Assembly: GCA_050747525.1 (NCBI GenBank)
Contig: JBOGOC010000097.1
Span: forward strand, 1-64,000
Direction: 5' to 3'
DNA: 64,000 nt
From: JBOGOC01 sp050747525
GTDB taxonomy: Bacteria; Acidobacteriota; Polarisedimenticolia; JACPZX01; DASXTC01
Part shown: positions 36,671 through 47,000 of the stretch, piece by piece
Position numbering within the stretch: position 1 is the first letter of the stretch
Layout: every line of letters starts with the position of its first letter
Notes under the pieces: generated by a model
The model's input: only the letters and a program-made list of their open reading frames with translations
Told to the model about the DNA's origin: nothing
Databases searched by the model: none
Made by a program: the position numbers and the translations under genes

Positions 36671-39600
36671 TCACAGGCTCCCGATGAAGTTGATGAAGGC
36701 GCCCTGGTGGTCGTAGCTCAGGTCGGTGAGGTCGTCGGAGAAGTCCGTGAAGTTGTAGCCGCCGCCGACCTTGAAGTGCTCCCCGACGTAGAAATAGATC
36801 GCGCCCAGCGCGCCGCTGCGGCGTTGATTGACATCCGGGAGGTCGAGCATGCGCCCCTCCACCATCGCCTCCCAGTTCTCGAGGAACCGCCAGTCCGTGC
36901 GCAAGACCGCGAGATACGCGGAGTTATCGAAGAACTCCTGGTCCACGCGATCGAGGCTCACCTGTCCCAGGCGCCAGGCGTACTTGCCGCCGATGGACCA
37001 TCTGGCCGTGATGTCGTAGGTCAGATCGAGCGCCGCGATGTGGCTCTTCTGGATGAACTCGACCGGAGTGTCCCGGAAGGCCACCTGGTCCGCGGTCGGG
37101 AAGTTGTAGAAGTACGTGTACTTGACCAGGGCGTTCCACCGATTGTTCTGCACCGGACGGTACGCGTAGCCGACCACGGCCTCGGTGTAACCGCCGTCGA
37201 AGAGCTCGCCGAGCGAGCTGTCGCTGAACGAGTGGTTCAGCTTGCCGAGTACGCGCCAGTCAGGCGTCATCTGGAACTTGAAGGTGTTGCGGAACAGCCA
37301 CGCCGTCCTTTCGGTCAGCGTCGTGTCGGTCAGCGTCGTGTCGAGCTGCTCCGCCTCATCGTCGCGATACTCGACGGCGCTCGAGAACTGCACCCTTGGC
37401 GCGCCGTAACCCATGCGGACCCCGGCCGCCGTGCGATCGGTCTCGGCGCCGGTCTGCAAATCGCGCAGCGTGCCGAGCTCCGCGCTGGCACCGAGGTTCC
37501 AGCGCTCTCTTGCCACGAGGTTGATTCCGGCGGCGTGGGTGAGGCCGGTCAGCAGCCCGCCTTCCTGGTAACGTTCCTCGAGGTAGACGCTGGAGCTGTC
37601 GGAGAGCCTGTTCTTCACACCCGAGATCAAGTTGCCCTTGCGGACGTGCAGGCCGTTGTCCGTGCGCTCGTTTTCCAGCTCATAGTTCAGGTAGAGACTG
37701 GTCCGGTCGGAAACCAGGAAGCTGGTGCCGAGCCTGCCGCCGGGTCCGAGGTCTCCGCCGGAAAGCTCCCCGTCGATCTTGAAGCGTTTCGTCGGATAGT
37801 AGGCGCCGCCCGCGCCGACGCGTCCGTTGTCTTCGCGGTCGCCGCTTGACGCGACCGTGCCCTGGACGAAGCCATAGGCGCGCCAGTTGGTATTGGGATC
37901 GAACCCCACCTGCGCCACCGCGTCCGTGCGCTCACCCAGCAGCTGGGTCGGCGGAACGCTGATTGAATTGTCCTCACGCAGGTCGTTGCGCACGCCGGTG
38001 CTGACTTTCCATCTGGGGGTCAGCTGATAGCCCATGTCCACTTCGATCGCGCGGATCTCCAGCCCCTCCTCTTCCACCGTCGAATCGCCCTTGGCCCTCA
38101 GGCTCAGGCGGCTGGTCACGGGCATGGTGAAGGTTCCACCGAGGAACTCGGTGTTCTTGAGCGCCGCATGGCCCGGCGCCGAGTAGCCGGTCTCGATCCT
38201 CTGCGAGTAGAAGGTGACCCGACCGTTGCGCCCGCTGAAGAAGTCCCCGAGCCCCACGCTCACGTCGGCGCGGTAGGCGCCCGCATCCGCGTCGGTGAAC
38301 AACGTGTCGGGCGGGCCGACGAAGGCGAATCCGCCGTCGGGCGACAGCAGCGAGCTTTGGACCAGACCGTCGCTCCGGCCCGTCTGGAACTTGAACCAGG
38401 TATCGGTGCTCTTCCGCAAGGTCAGGTCGGCGGCGCCGAGAGTGCTGTCGGCGTCCCCTTCCTCGTTGGAGTTGGCGGTCAGGCCGAGCCGGACGTGGTC
38501 GCCGAACCAGTAGTGCCCCTGGCCGCCGACGGCCACAGCGTCCAGCTCGTCGAAGCCGGGCGTGTACTCGTAGATCACCACCAGAAAGACGTCGTCGCCG
38601 CTCAAGCCGCTCGTGCGCACCAGCAGGTTGTCGTCCGCGGTCGACGCCAGCGGCTCGGTGAGCAGTATCCGTCCCTGCAGGTAGTCGATGTCGTAGTCCA
38701 CCGTGTATCGCAGGTTGACCACCCCCGTGACGATGCCCGAGTCCTTGTCGCGGAGCTCGATGCGCACGCGCTCGGAGCCGATCAGGATGTCCTGGTGGTG
38801 CAGGAAGTAGAGCGATCCGCCCGTTCCGCGGAAGTTCTCGTAACTCGACACCGTTCCGGGCTCGGCGGCGAATCCACTCGCGGCGGCCCGTCGCTCGCCG
38901 AAGCTGGTGGTGGCCTGTGATCCGTAATGCGCGTTGGCTCCGTAGAGGCCGCGATCGACCTGGGCCAGCTCGTTGTCCATGTAGCCGATTTTGAAGTTGC
39001 CCCACATCCCGTAATTCTCGCCCCGGCTCGCCTTGAAGTAGAACTTGCCGAGAGTCGGAGCCATCTGTTCCACGACACTGTCGTCGCCGAAGGTCGGATA
39101 GGTGTAGTCGGGATCGATGCGCCGGAACAGCGCCTCGGGCGACTTGTCGAGGAAGTTGCTGAACAGGTCCTCCACGGGGCCTTCGCGGGTATCCGCGCTC
39201 GTGGTCAGGCGCCAGCGATCGCTGATCTTGCCGTTCACGAAGAACGCCAGGCGGCCATCCGCCGACGAATCCCACGGCTGAGGAGCATTCTCGCCCTGCA
39301 GCTCGTCGACCGGCCCGTTCGAGCGGTTCTCGGAGAAGGTGACGTCGGCGATGCCGACGTAGAACAGATCCCTGGGCTTGAACTCCAGGTCGCGAAGATA
39401 CAGGGAGCCGTTGCCCGCTTCGTCGAGAACTGCGACTTCGACCGTATGCGCGCCGTTCGGAAGGACCTCCTCGGCGACGAAGCTCCCCTGCGGGTCGACC
39501 GGAACCTGTCGCCCCGCCACCCAGACCGTGTGGCCCGCGGGTATGCCGCTGCCCTGGACCTTCACCATGCCGCCGCCGTAGATCGGAATCTGCTGGTTCA

Positions 39601-41776
39601 CGAGCTCGGACTCGCCGTAGGCGGCCAGCAGCTCGCGGGGCGGCTCGGCCGCGGCAGCGGTGGTCGCGGAGTATTCAGCCGGCGGCTCGGGGGACAGCCA
39701 CAGCGGGTGCTTCTCCGTTTCGTCGAACGTGCCCTTGGAGTCATAGGCGCGCAGCACGTAGGTGAGCTCGCGGACCGGCCTGGCGAGAATCTCGGGGGCC
39801 GGCTGCCACTCCGCCAGGCCCGCCTCGCCGACCGGGATGATGGCGAGCGGCACGGCCCGCAAGGACTGCTCGTGCTCGAAGACACGGATTTCGGCGCGCT
39901 GGATGAAGCTCGAATAGTTGGCATACATCCGGAATCGCACGGGCGCGGCGACGGGACCTTGGCCCAGGTCGCTCACCGGTATGGCGACGGGATGCGCCGC
40001 GACGTCGAGCCTGGGCCGTGAGTCCAGGTTGTCGAAGCGGAAGCGGATCTGGGCGCTGTCGAGGGCGACGTCGGTGCAGCGCTGGACGTCGGAAGAGCTG
40101 CGGTCCGGGTCGTCGATCGGCTTCCCGTCCACGGTGATGCGCATCACGTTGAGCTCGTAGGGGCTCTTCGGAGTGAGCTCCCGGGTGATAGGTGTGATGT
40201 CCACGCCCTCGTAGTCGTCGAGCGGCGCCGGCTCGTCGTACACGGCCTGCACGCGCACGAACGACGTGTCACCTTCGATGAAGCCGGCGTTCACGACGTC
40301 GTCGGACTGGACGTAGCCGCGTCCCTCGTGCTCGGACCGGGCCGTCGACAGCAGCGGATCCTGCATGAGGATGTCCATGGCCCGGCGCGCCCGCTCCGCG
40401 GAAAGGCCGATGTCGTCGCCATAAACGGTGGCGGTGCGGCGGTCGAGTCGCTCGTTCTTCGTGTAGCCGACGAACCGCAGGCGCGCGTTGGTGCGGTCCG
40501 CGATGTCCGTCAGCGCACGCTTCAGATCAGCCGCGTATCCGGGCGGAATCACCGCCTGTCCGTTGGTCAGCTCGAGCGTCGCGATGGGGCCCCAGGGAGG
40601 ATCGTAGACCTTGGTCACCATCTCCTCGCCCCCGTCGGCGGGGCAGGGCTGCGGCTCTTCCGGCAGCTCCTGGAGAGGATCGTCGTACCAGAACTCCACC
40701 TCCACGCGACGATTCAGCGTCCGTCCCTGCAGGGTGTCGTTGGAGGCCAGCGGCTGCGAGGCGCCGCGGCCGTCGCTCTCGATGGCCGAGCTCTGCAATC
40801 CCAGGGTCTCCTGCATGGCCAGCGCCACGCGGAGCGCCCGTGCCTTCGACAACGACAGGTGGTTTCCGTAAATGCGCTCGTCGCGGCCGGTCAGCTGCGC
40901 GTCGTCGGTGTAGCCGATGAACCGGACCGTCACGCGCTGCTTGTCCCGCAGGTTGCCCAGCGCCTGGCGGACCTGCGTGGTGAACCCTTCGGAGATGGGA
41001 GTGGCCTCGTCCTCGTACCGCAGCGGCACCACCAGGTTCCTGACGCGCGCCCGCCGGGCGTTGCCTTCCTTGTACCTCATCTTGCAGACGGTCTCCATCC
41101 GGCAGATCTTCACGCGCTTGATGTCATCGGTGACGACGACTTCCTCTTCCTTGATCGCCTCCCGGACCTCGTCGTACCAGACCTCCACCTCAACCCGGCG
41201 GTTGAGCGCCCGGCCCTCTTCGGTCTCGTTCGAGGCAATCGGCTGCGTCTCGCCCACCCACTCGTAGGTGAGGGCTTCGGGCGGCAGCCCGAGCGCCTTC
41301 TTGAAGTACTCGGCCACCTCGCCGGCACGCTCACGGGAGAGGCCCGCATTGTCACCGAACACCCGCGCCAGCTCGTCCGAGAGCCGCTGCGTGTCCGCGT
41401 GCCCGACCAGGTGGAGGCGGACGTTCTTGCGGTACCGCACGCTCTCGAGGACCTTGACGAGCCTGTCGACGTAGTCGGGCGGGATCTTCGCCACGCCCGA
41501 TTCGAACCGGATCGGTGGCACGACGTTCTTCAGCTTGACGGTCTCGACCTGTTCGGCCGGGACCTGCCGGACTTCCAGCCGATCGCCCCGCTCGCTGTCG
41601 AGCAGGTTCGGATCCTGTGACCATTGCCAGAATTTCTGGTCGGGCGACAGATGCCGCTCGACCGGCGCGCCCGGCTTGCGCTCGTCGGCCTGGTCGTCCG
41701 CAGCGGCGGCCGCGGAAGCGCTCGCCAGAAGTCCGACAATCAGCGGGAGATGGCGGAGTCTGCTCATACCAGTCAC
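36671..41776 (-). CDS. Giant outer-membrane protein: three OmpA domains, Ig-like region and beta-barrel
   Basis: The product is up to 1701 aa; the GTG at 41776 overlaps the upstream stop, and an ATG at 41767 is an alternative. A signal peptide (about residues 5-26) precedes three OmpA_C-like domains at about 84-202, 246-364 and 398-515. Each ends in a variant of GRALNRRVEVEVWYDE and has a YGDN.GLS.ERA-type core. Residues about 520-900 hold Ig/FlgD-like segments (YVLRAYDSKGTFDETEKHPL, GNGSLYLRDLEFKPRDLFYV). The last 800 residues show alternating strands typical of an outer-membrane barrel (for example FKIDGELSGGDLGPGGRLG). OmpA domains usually bind peptidoglycan; three in series, N-terminal to a barrel, are unusual. 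It is last in the eleven-gene operon, and its partner is probably the DUF11 protein. Confidence 0.85.
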   Translation of the reverse strand: MTGMSRLRHLPLIVGLLASASAAAAADDQADERKPGAPVERHLSPDQKFWQWSQDPNLLDSERGDRLEVRQVPAEQVETVKLKNVVPPIRFESGVAKIPPDYVDRLVKVLESVRYRKNVRLHLVGHADTQRLSDELARVFGDNAGLSRERAGEVAEYFKKALGLPPEALTYEWVGETQPIASNETEEGRALNRRVEVEVWYDEVREAIKEEEVVVTDDIKRVKICRMETVCKMRYKEGNARRARVRNLVVPLRYEDEATPISEGFTTQVRQALGNLRDKQRVTVRFIGYTDDAQLTGRDERIYGNHLSLSKARALRVALAMQETLGLQSSAIESDGRGASQPLASNDTLQGRTLNRRVEVEFWYDDPLQELPEEPQPCPADGGEEMVTKVYDPPWGPIATLELTNGQAVIPPGYAADLKRALTDIADRTNARLRFVGYTKNERLDRRTATVYGDDIGLSAERARRAMDILMQDPLLSTARSEHEGRGYVQSDDVVNAGFIEGDTSFVRVQAVYDEPAPLDDYEGVDITPITRELTPKSPYELNVMRITVDGKPIDDPDRSSSDVQRCTDVALDSAQIRFRFDNLDSRPRLDVAAHPVAIPVSDLGQGPVAAPVRFRMYANYSSFIQRAEIRVFEHEQSLRAVPLAIIPVGEAGLAEWQPAPEILARPVRELTYVLRAYDSKGTFDETEKHPLWLSPEPPAEYSATTAAAAEPPRELLAAYGESELVNQQIPIYGGGMVKVQGSGIPAGHTVWVAGRQVPVDPQGSFVAEEVLPNGAHTVEVAVLDEAGNGSLYLRDLEFKPRDLFYVGIADVTFSENRSNGPVDELQGENAPQPWDSSADGRLAFFVNGKISDRWRLTTSADTREGPVEDLFSNFLDKSPEALFRRIDPDYTYPTFGDDSVVEQMAPTLGKFYFKASRGENYGMWGNFKIGYMDNELAQVDRGLYGANAHYGSQATTSFGERRAAASGFAAEPGTVSSYENFRGTGGSLYFLHHQDILIGSERVRIELRDKDSGIVTGVVNLRYTVDYDIDYLQGRILLTEPLASTADDNLLVRTSGLSGDDVFLVVIYEYTPGFDELDAVAVGGQGHYWFGDHVRLGLTANSNEEGDADSTLGAADLTLRKSTDTWFKFQTGRSDGLVQSSLLSPDGGFAFVGPPDTLFTDADAGAYRADVSVGLGDFFSGRNGRVTFYSQRIETGYSAPGHAALKNTEFLGGTFTMPVTSRLSLRAKGDSTVEEEGLEIRAIEVDMGYQLTPRWKVSTGVRNDLREDNSISVPPTQLLGERTDAVAQVGFDPNTNWRAYGFVQGTVASSGDREDNGRVGAGGAYYPTKRFKIDGELSGGDLGPGGRLGTSFLVSDRTSLYLNYELENERTDNGLHVRKGNLISGVKNRLSDSSSVYLEERYQEGGLLTGLTHAAGINLVARERWNLGASAELGTLRDLQTGAETDRTAAGVRMGYGAPRVQFSSAVEYRDDEAEQLDTTLTDTTLTERTAWLFRNTFKFQMTPDWRVLGKLNHSFSDSSLGELFDGGYTEAVVGYAYRPVQNNRWNALVKYTYFYNFPTADQVAFRDTPVEFIQKSHIAALDLTYDITARWSIGGKYAWRLGQVSLDRVDQEFFDNSAYLAVLRTDWRFLENWEAMVEGRMLDLPDVNQRRSGALGAIYFYVGEHFKVGGGYNFTDFSDDLTDLSYDHQGAFINFIGSL
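37314..37343. repeat. Perfect 15-bp tandem duplication inside the barrel gene
   Basis: GTCAGCGTCGTGTCG occurs twice in tandem at 37314-37328 and 37329-37343. On the coding (minus) strand it yields an in-frame five-residue duplication (DTTLTDTTLT) in what is probably an extracellular or turn segment of the barrel. It looks like a recent slippage event. Confidence 0.8.
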
Positions 41777-44700
41777 CTGCCGTCCGGCTTAGGCACTTTG
41801 GGTTGTTTGGGCGGAGCGCCACGGCGCCAGAAGATCTCCGGCTCGATGCTCAGCGGGTAGTCGTTCACCGGGTCCCACGCGTCGGTCACCTGCTGCTTGA
41901 ACGCCTCGACGCGGCGCGTGACCAGGGCCGCGTCCTCGGTGTCGGCGACGTAGGACAGGCGCAGCACCGCCGGCGCCTTGCGCAGCTCCTCGAGCAGCAG
42001 GTCGACGCGTGACCGCCACTGGACACGGATCTCGGTCGTCCCCGGTTCGTACGCCGCGTCGGAAAGGTCGATGGCCACCACCCGGTAAATCGACGCTCCG
42101 AAATCGATCTCCAGCGCCTTGCCGCGCGTGGCGCGCTTGATCTGCACCTGGTCGGTCGACATCCGGAAGCCGCTGGGCAGGGTCCTGTCGTCGAGCTTCA
42201 GCACGAAATTGCTGCCCCGGTTCTCGTTGGGCACGATGGCGCAGGTGATGTGGTACCGCCCGTACGCATCCGTCGTCGCCACCAGACCCCGTGCCGTCAC
42301 CACGCGCACGCCGGGCAGGCCGGCTTCGCCGTCGTCCTGCGCCTGGTTGCGATTGACGTCGTTGAAGACCTTGCCGATCACGTCGGTGCAGTCGAACGTC
42401 GGATCGGGCACCACACGCACGGTGGCGGTGGCGACTCCGGATAGCGGCAGGTTGAGCGCGCCTTCAAGCACCTGCGCGCGGTTCACGTATTCGCCCTCGC
42501 TGACGCCTGCGCCGACGGCGAGCAGCAGCTTCAGGATGCGCACCTCGGTCGCCGCGAGGACCAGGCCGTTCCACCGGAGCTCGAGGCCCGTCACCGACGG
42601 CTCGGTCGGCACGCCGTCGATGAGAGCGGAGCCCTTGACGTAGATGAATCCCGCCGGGAAGCGATCCAGGATGGTCACGTCCGAGAGCAGCGCGCCGGAC
42701 AGGTTGCTCGTGGTGATCGTGTAGGGAACCAGCTGCCCGCGGGTCACGTTGAGCAGCGGAGTCGACTTGGAGATGCCGACCGAGCCGAGGACCTGGGGAT
42801 CGACAGGGATGTGGTTGTTGAAGATCTGGCTCGTGCCGGGGGGCTGGCTGTCGTCCAGCATCAGGTGGACGTGGTGGATCGTGCCCGCGGTTCGCGGAGG
42901 AACTGAGGGAGCCGGCGCGAGCTCCGAAGGCTGCACCTCGCAGTACAGGGTGGTGCTGGGAATGACGTCGCCGCCGTTGCTCGGGCAGGCCGGCACCGAA
43001 AACGCCGGCGTCGAAGGATCGGACATGGGCGGGATGACCTGGGAATAACCCTGGGTGAAGGTCGTCCCACCGGGCACCGTCACGCCGATGACGTAATCGC
43101 CGCCGCTGAGGCAGGCCGGTTGGCTGAAGTTGATATCGAACTTGTAGTAGCCGCCGGCGAGCGTGACCTGCCCCTGCTGGGCCGGATCGTCGAAGCATCC
43201 CGCCGGCAAGGGCGTGGTCCCGCCGGCATTCAACAGGGTGAGCGTCGCTCCGGGGACCGGGGCGCGTGAGATCGAGTTGTAGACGACGCCGCTGGGATCG
43301 ATCGGCATGTTCAGGCCCTGCACATTGGCCCCCGACGACACGATGATGTCGGAGATCCGCTGCGGTCCGTTCGTGAAGGGCGAGGCTGCCTGCCCCAGCA
43401 GCGCGGTGTTCGCGCCCGCGCCCGGCTGGCGGAACCGAAGCTCGTAGGGACTGCCGCCCGTGTCGTTCGGTGCGAGGCCGATGATGCGGTAGTCGCCGTT
43501 GGCGTCCGTCAGCACCGAAATCAGCAGAAGGTTGTTCTGGTACAGGTCCACCGACCAGCCGACCAGGTCGCGCTCACCGGAATCCCTGACATCATCGAAG
43601 TCGGCGTCGTGCCAGGCCGACCCGTTCACCACGGCGACGCCCGGGATGCCGCCCACGACGATGGAGACACTGGCGCTTGCCGTCTGCGTGGGGTTGTTCC
43701 AGGCGACCACGCCGGTGTTCGTGACCACCGTGCCCAGCGCGAGGCCGGGGTCGAGGATGGCCCGGAACCTCAGAAGGACGATCCCGCCGGGGGCCAGCGG
43801 TCCGTAGGTCCCGGCGTAGTTGGCGGTGAGGGTCGAGCCGGCGAAGGTGACGCCCGCCGTCGAGCCGTTCATGGTCGCGGATCCGGCCACATAGGCGAGC
43901 TGGCCGGGCTGCGTGACGATGTCGGTGAGAACGACGTTCAGGGCGGGCACGGAGGCGATGTTCACCACGCGCACGATGTACTCCAGCACCGAGCCGGGGA
44001 GCGCGAGGCCGCCGCCGACCACGGCGACCTGCTTGGTGATCGAGACGAGCTGGGCGGTGCCCACCACCACCACCGTCGGCTCCGGGCCCGTCGAGGGATT
44101 GCCGTCGCCGTCGGTCGGCAGATCCGGCAGCTCGGTGCTCGCCACCACGGCCTGGTTGCTGATCACGGTGCCGCCGGGTGTGCCGGGGTTGACCAGCAGG
44201 TCGAACTGGAGGACGGCAGCTTCTCCGGGCGAGATCGTGCCCGCGCCCGGGCCGGGCAGCGGCGGCGTCAGGTCGGATGAGCTGATGTCGATGCCCGAGG
44301 CGAGCGGGGGAACGCCACCGTCGGGCTGGCCCACCGGCAGCCCGTTCAACAGGGTGGAATTCGCGACGTAGGTGGTGTTCGCCGGCACCGAGTCGGTGAT
44401 CACGACCCCGGTCGCGGGAATCGCGGCCGAGTTCTGCACCGTGATCGTGTACCGGAGCGTATCGCCCGGATCGACGATGCCGGGAGTGCCCAGATCGCCG
44501 AACAGCACCACCCGCTTCTCCGCGTAGAGCAGCGGGAGGTTGCCCACGATGTCGCGCGTCGGGTCGTTGACGATCGGCGTGTCCGGGTCATCGGACGGGT
44601 GGTCGATGATCCCGCTGTCGAGGGCGGTGACGAAGCCCTGGTTCGAGATCACCGTGCCGTCGACGACACCCGGATTCACGACCACGTCGAACGTGATGGT

Positions 44701-46920
44701 GGCGACGTTGGCAGGGTTGCTGGAGGCGTCGGCGGGCATGGAGCCCGGGGTCGGGTCGGCGGGCGAATGGATCAACATGCCGTTCACGAGCGGGGACAGG
44801 CCGCCCACATCCGGGACCGGCACGCCGTTCAGGGTGGTGGTCCCCGCGACGTAGGTCGTGTTCACCGGCACGGCGTCGCGCAGCACCACGTTCACGGCAT
44901 CGCCATTGCCGATGTTCTTGACCGTGATGGTGTAGCGCAGCGTGTCGCCCGCGAGCAGGACGGCGGGGTTGCCGGTCAGGTCGGTGGAGATCTTCTGAAC
45001 CCGGAAGGCGGGCGACGCCAGGATGGTCACCCGCGTGGGATCTTCGTCGCCGGGGATCAGCGGATCGGCCTGGCCGTTGACGCCCGGGTCGTCGCTCATG
45101 GACAAGAGCGTGCCGTTGGAGAGGCGGAGCGCCGACTGGTTGGTGACGACGGTGCCGTTGGTGAGGCTCGAGGCCAGCGTGATGTCGAACTGGATCACGA
45201 TCTCTACGTTGACCGGCACGTTCAGATTGCGGATATCGAGCACGCCCGTGCCGGCGGCGCCGCCGGTGCTGCTGGTGTTGCTGATGTCGGCACCTGGCGG
45301 ATACGTGACCAGGGTGAGCGTGCCCGGCACGAAGGCCGGTGGCGCGTTGAGAGCGTCCAGCTCGTCGAAGATCCGGAAACCGCTGAGCGCCTGATCGAAC
45401 GTTCGGAAGCGCAGGGTGTAACGCAGCGTGTCGCCGGGAGCGGCCGTCGTGGCGGGGTTCGCGCCGCTGGTGAGGTCGGCGACCGTCTTCTCGAAGAAGA
45501 ATCCCGTGAGGTCGACATTCACGGTGTGGGCGTCCTCGTGATCCAGGATGCCGACCGTGCCGTTGGTCAGCGTGCGGCTGAAAGGCACGCGAGTGGGGAT
45601 GTTGTCATCGCCGTTGAACCACTGGACGGCTCCGGCGACATTGGTGAGCGCGACGCCGTCCTGGGTGTTCGCGTCGAGCTGGGTCCGGTAACGGACGATC
45701 AGCCGCTCGTTCGGCCCGATCCGGGCCGCGGCCGTCATCATCGTGAGGTCGAGCCGGCAGGCGGGCGCGCCGCTCCAGCTCAACGTGTAGTCGCTGCCCT
45801 GGGTGAGCGGGCCCTTCCCAGGGACCGGGGTGACGCCGTTGGCCGCGAAGACCTGCGCGCTCAGGATCTGGGGCGCCTGATCGCACATGCCGCCCGTCGG
45901 GCCGTCCGGGAAAAGGTCACGGAGCGAAACGTCCCAGGCGTCGGTGTTCCCCGTGTTCCGGACGTCGAGGGCGAAATCGCCCGACTGCCCGATGTTCATC
46001 GTCGCCGGGCCCGTCTTGTCGACGACGAGCACCGGGCCGTCGATCGTCAGCGGCGGCGAGACGCCGTTCTCGCCAGGCAGAGGCTCGTGGAACACGCCGC
46101 TGATGAGCCGCCCGAAGTCCCACCTGGCCGTGTTGATGAACGACTTCAACGGCGTATTCAGTGGATCGTCGTTCAGAACGACGGTGAGCGCGATGACGAA
46201 CTGCCGGCCGGCGACGACGACGGGGATGTTGTCGAAGGTGAGGAAGCCGCCCACGTTGGTGAAGGTGTGCGGCACCGGGGTGCCGTCATCCTCCCAGGTG
46301 ACCGTGTGGCTCACATAGCTGAGACTCACCCCCGTCGCGCTGGGGCTGATGTCGTCCCAGACCGTGATGCTGTGCAAGTCGTTGACCGATCCCTGGTTGT
46401 TGATGACGGTGCCGGTGGCCGGGTCGAACAGGACCGGGATCGTCATCGTCCAGGTGAAGGGGACGCCGATGGTGACGAAGGGCGGACCCGGCGGATTCGC
46501 CTTTTCGATCTTCTCGACCGGGATCAGGAGGTTCAGGCAATTCTCCTGAACCGTGGTGGACGCGCTGTTGACGAACCAGATGAAGTTCCCCTGGCTGTTG
46601 AGGTTGCACGCCATGTTGCCGGTGTGCACGACGTTGTCGAAGATGAGCAGCCAGCTCGTGGGGTTGTTGCCGAACCAGCTGATGTTGCTGGTCAGCGGGT
46701 TGGCCGCCGTGTAGTTGCGGATGGTGCAATTACCGTCGATCTGGATCTGGGAGGGAGCGACGGGGTAGTTGACGAAGCCGTCGATGATGCCGCCGGCATC
46801 GGCGACGCAGTCGATCGCCAGCGCTTCGGAGGACACAGCCATCGACAGGGCGAAGAGAAGCAGAGGCAGGAGGATGGCTTTCCTGCCGAGCTTCGCGCCG
46901 ATGGACTCGATGGAGATCAT
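41773..46920 (-). CDS. Giant DUF11/SdrD-type surface protein
   Basis: From ATG 46920 (GAGGG six bases upstream) the protein is 1715 aa; a longer in-frame N-terminus is not signal-like and would overlap the riboswitch. A signal peptide ending about residue 34 (LLFALSMAVSSEALA) precedes repeated DUF11/isopeptide-fimbrial-like modules. They lie near residues 295, 470, 640, 800, 955 and 1380 (for example LAGDTLRYTITVKNIGNGDA, VDPGDTLRYTITVQNSAAIP). SdrD_B-like modules occur near 1095 and 1510 (VFNDVNRNQAQDDGEAGLPG), plus a carboxypeptidase-regulatory-like module near 1213. The C-terminal about 110 residues (RVDLLLEELRKAPAVLRLSY, then TRRVEAFKQQV) look like a degenerate OmpA domain. It is probably surface-exposed. 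Expression appears to be controlled by the c-di-GMP riboswitch just upstream. Confidence 0.88.
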   Translation of the reverse strand: MISIESIGAKLGRKAILLPLLLFALSMAVSSEALAIDCVADAGGIIDGFVNYPVAPSQIQIDGNCTIRNYTAANPLTSNISWFGNNPTSWLLIFDNVVHTGNMACNLNSQGNFIWFVNSASTTVQENCLNLLIPVEKIEKANPPGPPFVTIGVPFTWTMTIPVLFDPATGTVINNQGSVNDLHSITVWDDISPSATGVSLSYVSHTVTWEDDGTPVPHTFTNVGGFLTFDNIPVVVAGRQFVIALTVVLNDDPLNTPLKSFINTARWDFGRLISGVFHEPLPGENGVSPPLTIDGPVLVVDKTGPATMNIGQSGDFALDVRNTGNTDAWDVSLRDLFPDGPTGGMCDQAPQILSAQVFAANGVTPVPGKGPLTQGSDYTLSWSGAPACRLDLTMMTAAARIGPNERLIVRYRTQLDANTQDGVALTNVAGAVQWFNGDDNIPTRVPFSRTLTNGTVGILDHEDAHTVNVDLTGFFFEKTVADLTSGANPATTAAPGDTLRYTLRFRTFDQALSGFRIFDELDALNAPPAFVPGTLTLVTYPPGADISNTSSTGGAAGTGVLDIRNLNVPVNVEIVIQFDITLASSLTNGTVVTNQSALRLSNGTLLSMSDDPGVNGQADPLIPGDEDPTRVTILASPAFRVQKISTDLTGNPAVLLAGDTLRYTITVKNIGNGDAVNVVLRDAVPVNTTYVAGTTTLNGVPVPDVGGLSPLVNGMLIHSPADPTPGSMPADASSNPANVATITFDVVVNPGVVDGTVISNQGFVTALDSGIIDHPSDDPDTPIVNDPTRDIVGNLPLLYAEKRVVLFGDLGTPGIVDPGDTLRYTITVQNSAAIPATGVVITDSVPANTTYVANSTLLNGLPVGQPDGGVPPLASGIDISSSDLTPPLPGPGAGTISPGEAAVLQFDLLVNPGTPGGTVISNQAVVASTELPDLPTDGDGNPSTGPEPTVVVVGTAQLVSITKQVAVVGGGLALPGSVLEYIVRVVNIASVPALNVVLTDIVTQPGQLAYVAGSATMNGSTAGVTFAGSTLTANYAGTYGPLAPGGIVLLRFRAILDPGLALGTVVTNTGVVAWNNPTQTASASVSIVVGGIPGVAVVNGSAWHDADFDDVRDSGERDLVGWSVDLYQNNLLLISVLTDANGDYRIIGLAPNDTGGSPYELRFRQPGAGANTALLGQAASPFTNGPQRISDIIVSSGANVQGLNMPIDPSGVVYNSISRAPVPGATLTLLNAGGTTPLPAGCFDDPAQQGQVTLAGGYYKFDINFSQPACLSGGDYVIGVTVPGGTTFTQGYSQVIPPMSDPSTPAFSVPACPSNGGDVIPSTTLYCEVQPSELAPAPSVPPRTAGTIHHVHLMLDDSQPPGTSQIFNNHIPVDPQVLGSVGISKSTPLLNVTRGQLVPYTITTSNLSGALLSDVTILDRFPAGFIYVKGSALIDGVPTEPSVTGLELRWNGLVLAATEVRILKLLLAVGAGVSEGEYVNRAQVLEGALNLPLSGVATATVRVVPDPTFDCTDVIGKVFNDVNRNQAQDDGEAGLPGVRVVTARGLVATTDAYGRYHITCAIVPNENRGSNFVLKLDDRTLPSGFRMSTDQVQIKRATRGKALEIDFGASIYRVVAIDLSDAAYEPGTTEIRVQWRSRVDLLLEELRKAPAVLRLSYVADTEDAALVTRRVEAFKQQVTDAWDPVNDYPLSIEPEIFWRRGAPPKQPKVPKPDGR

Positions 46921-47000
46921 GGATGCCCTCGTTCCACTCACCAGGCGTCTTCGCCGCAAATGGGAGGGACCGAAGGCAGTCCGCACTGTGGGACTGGATT

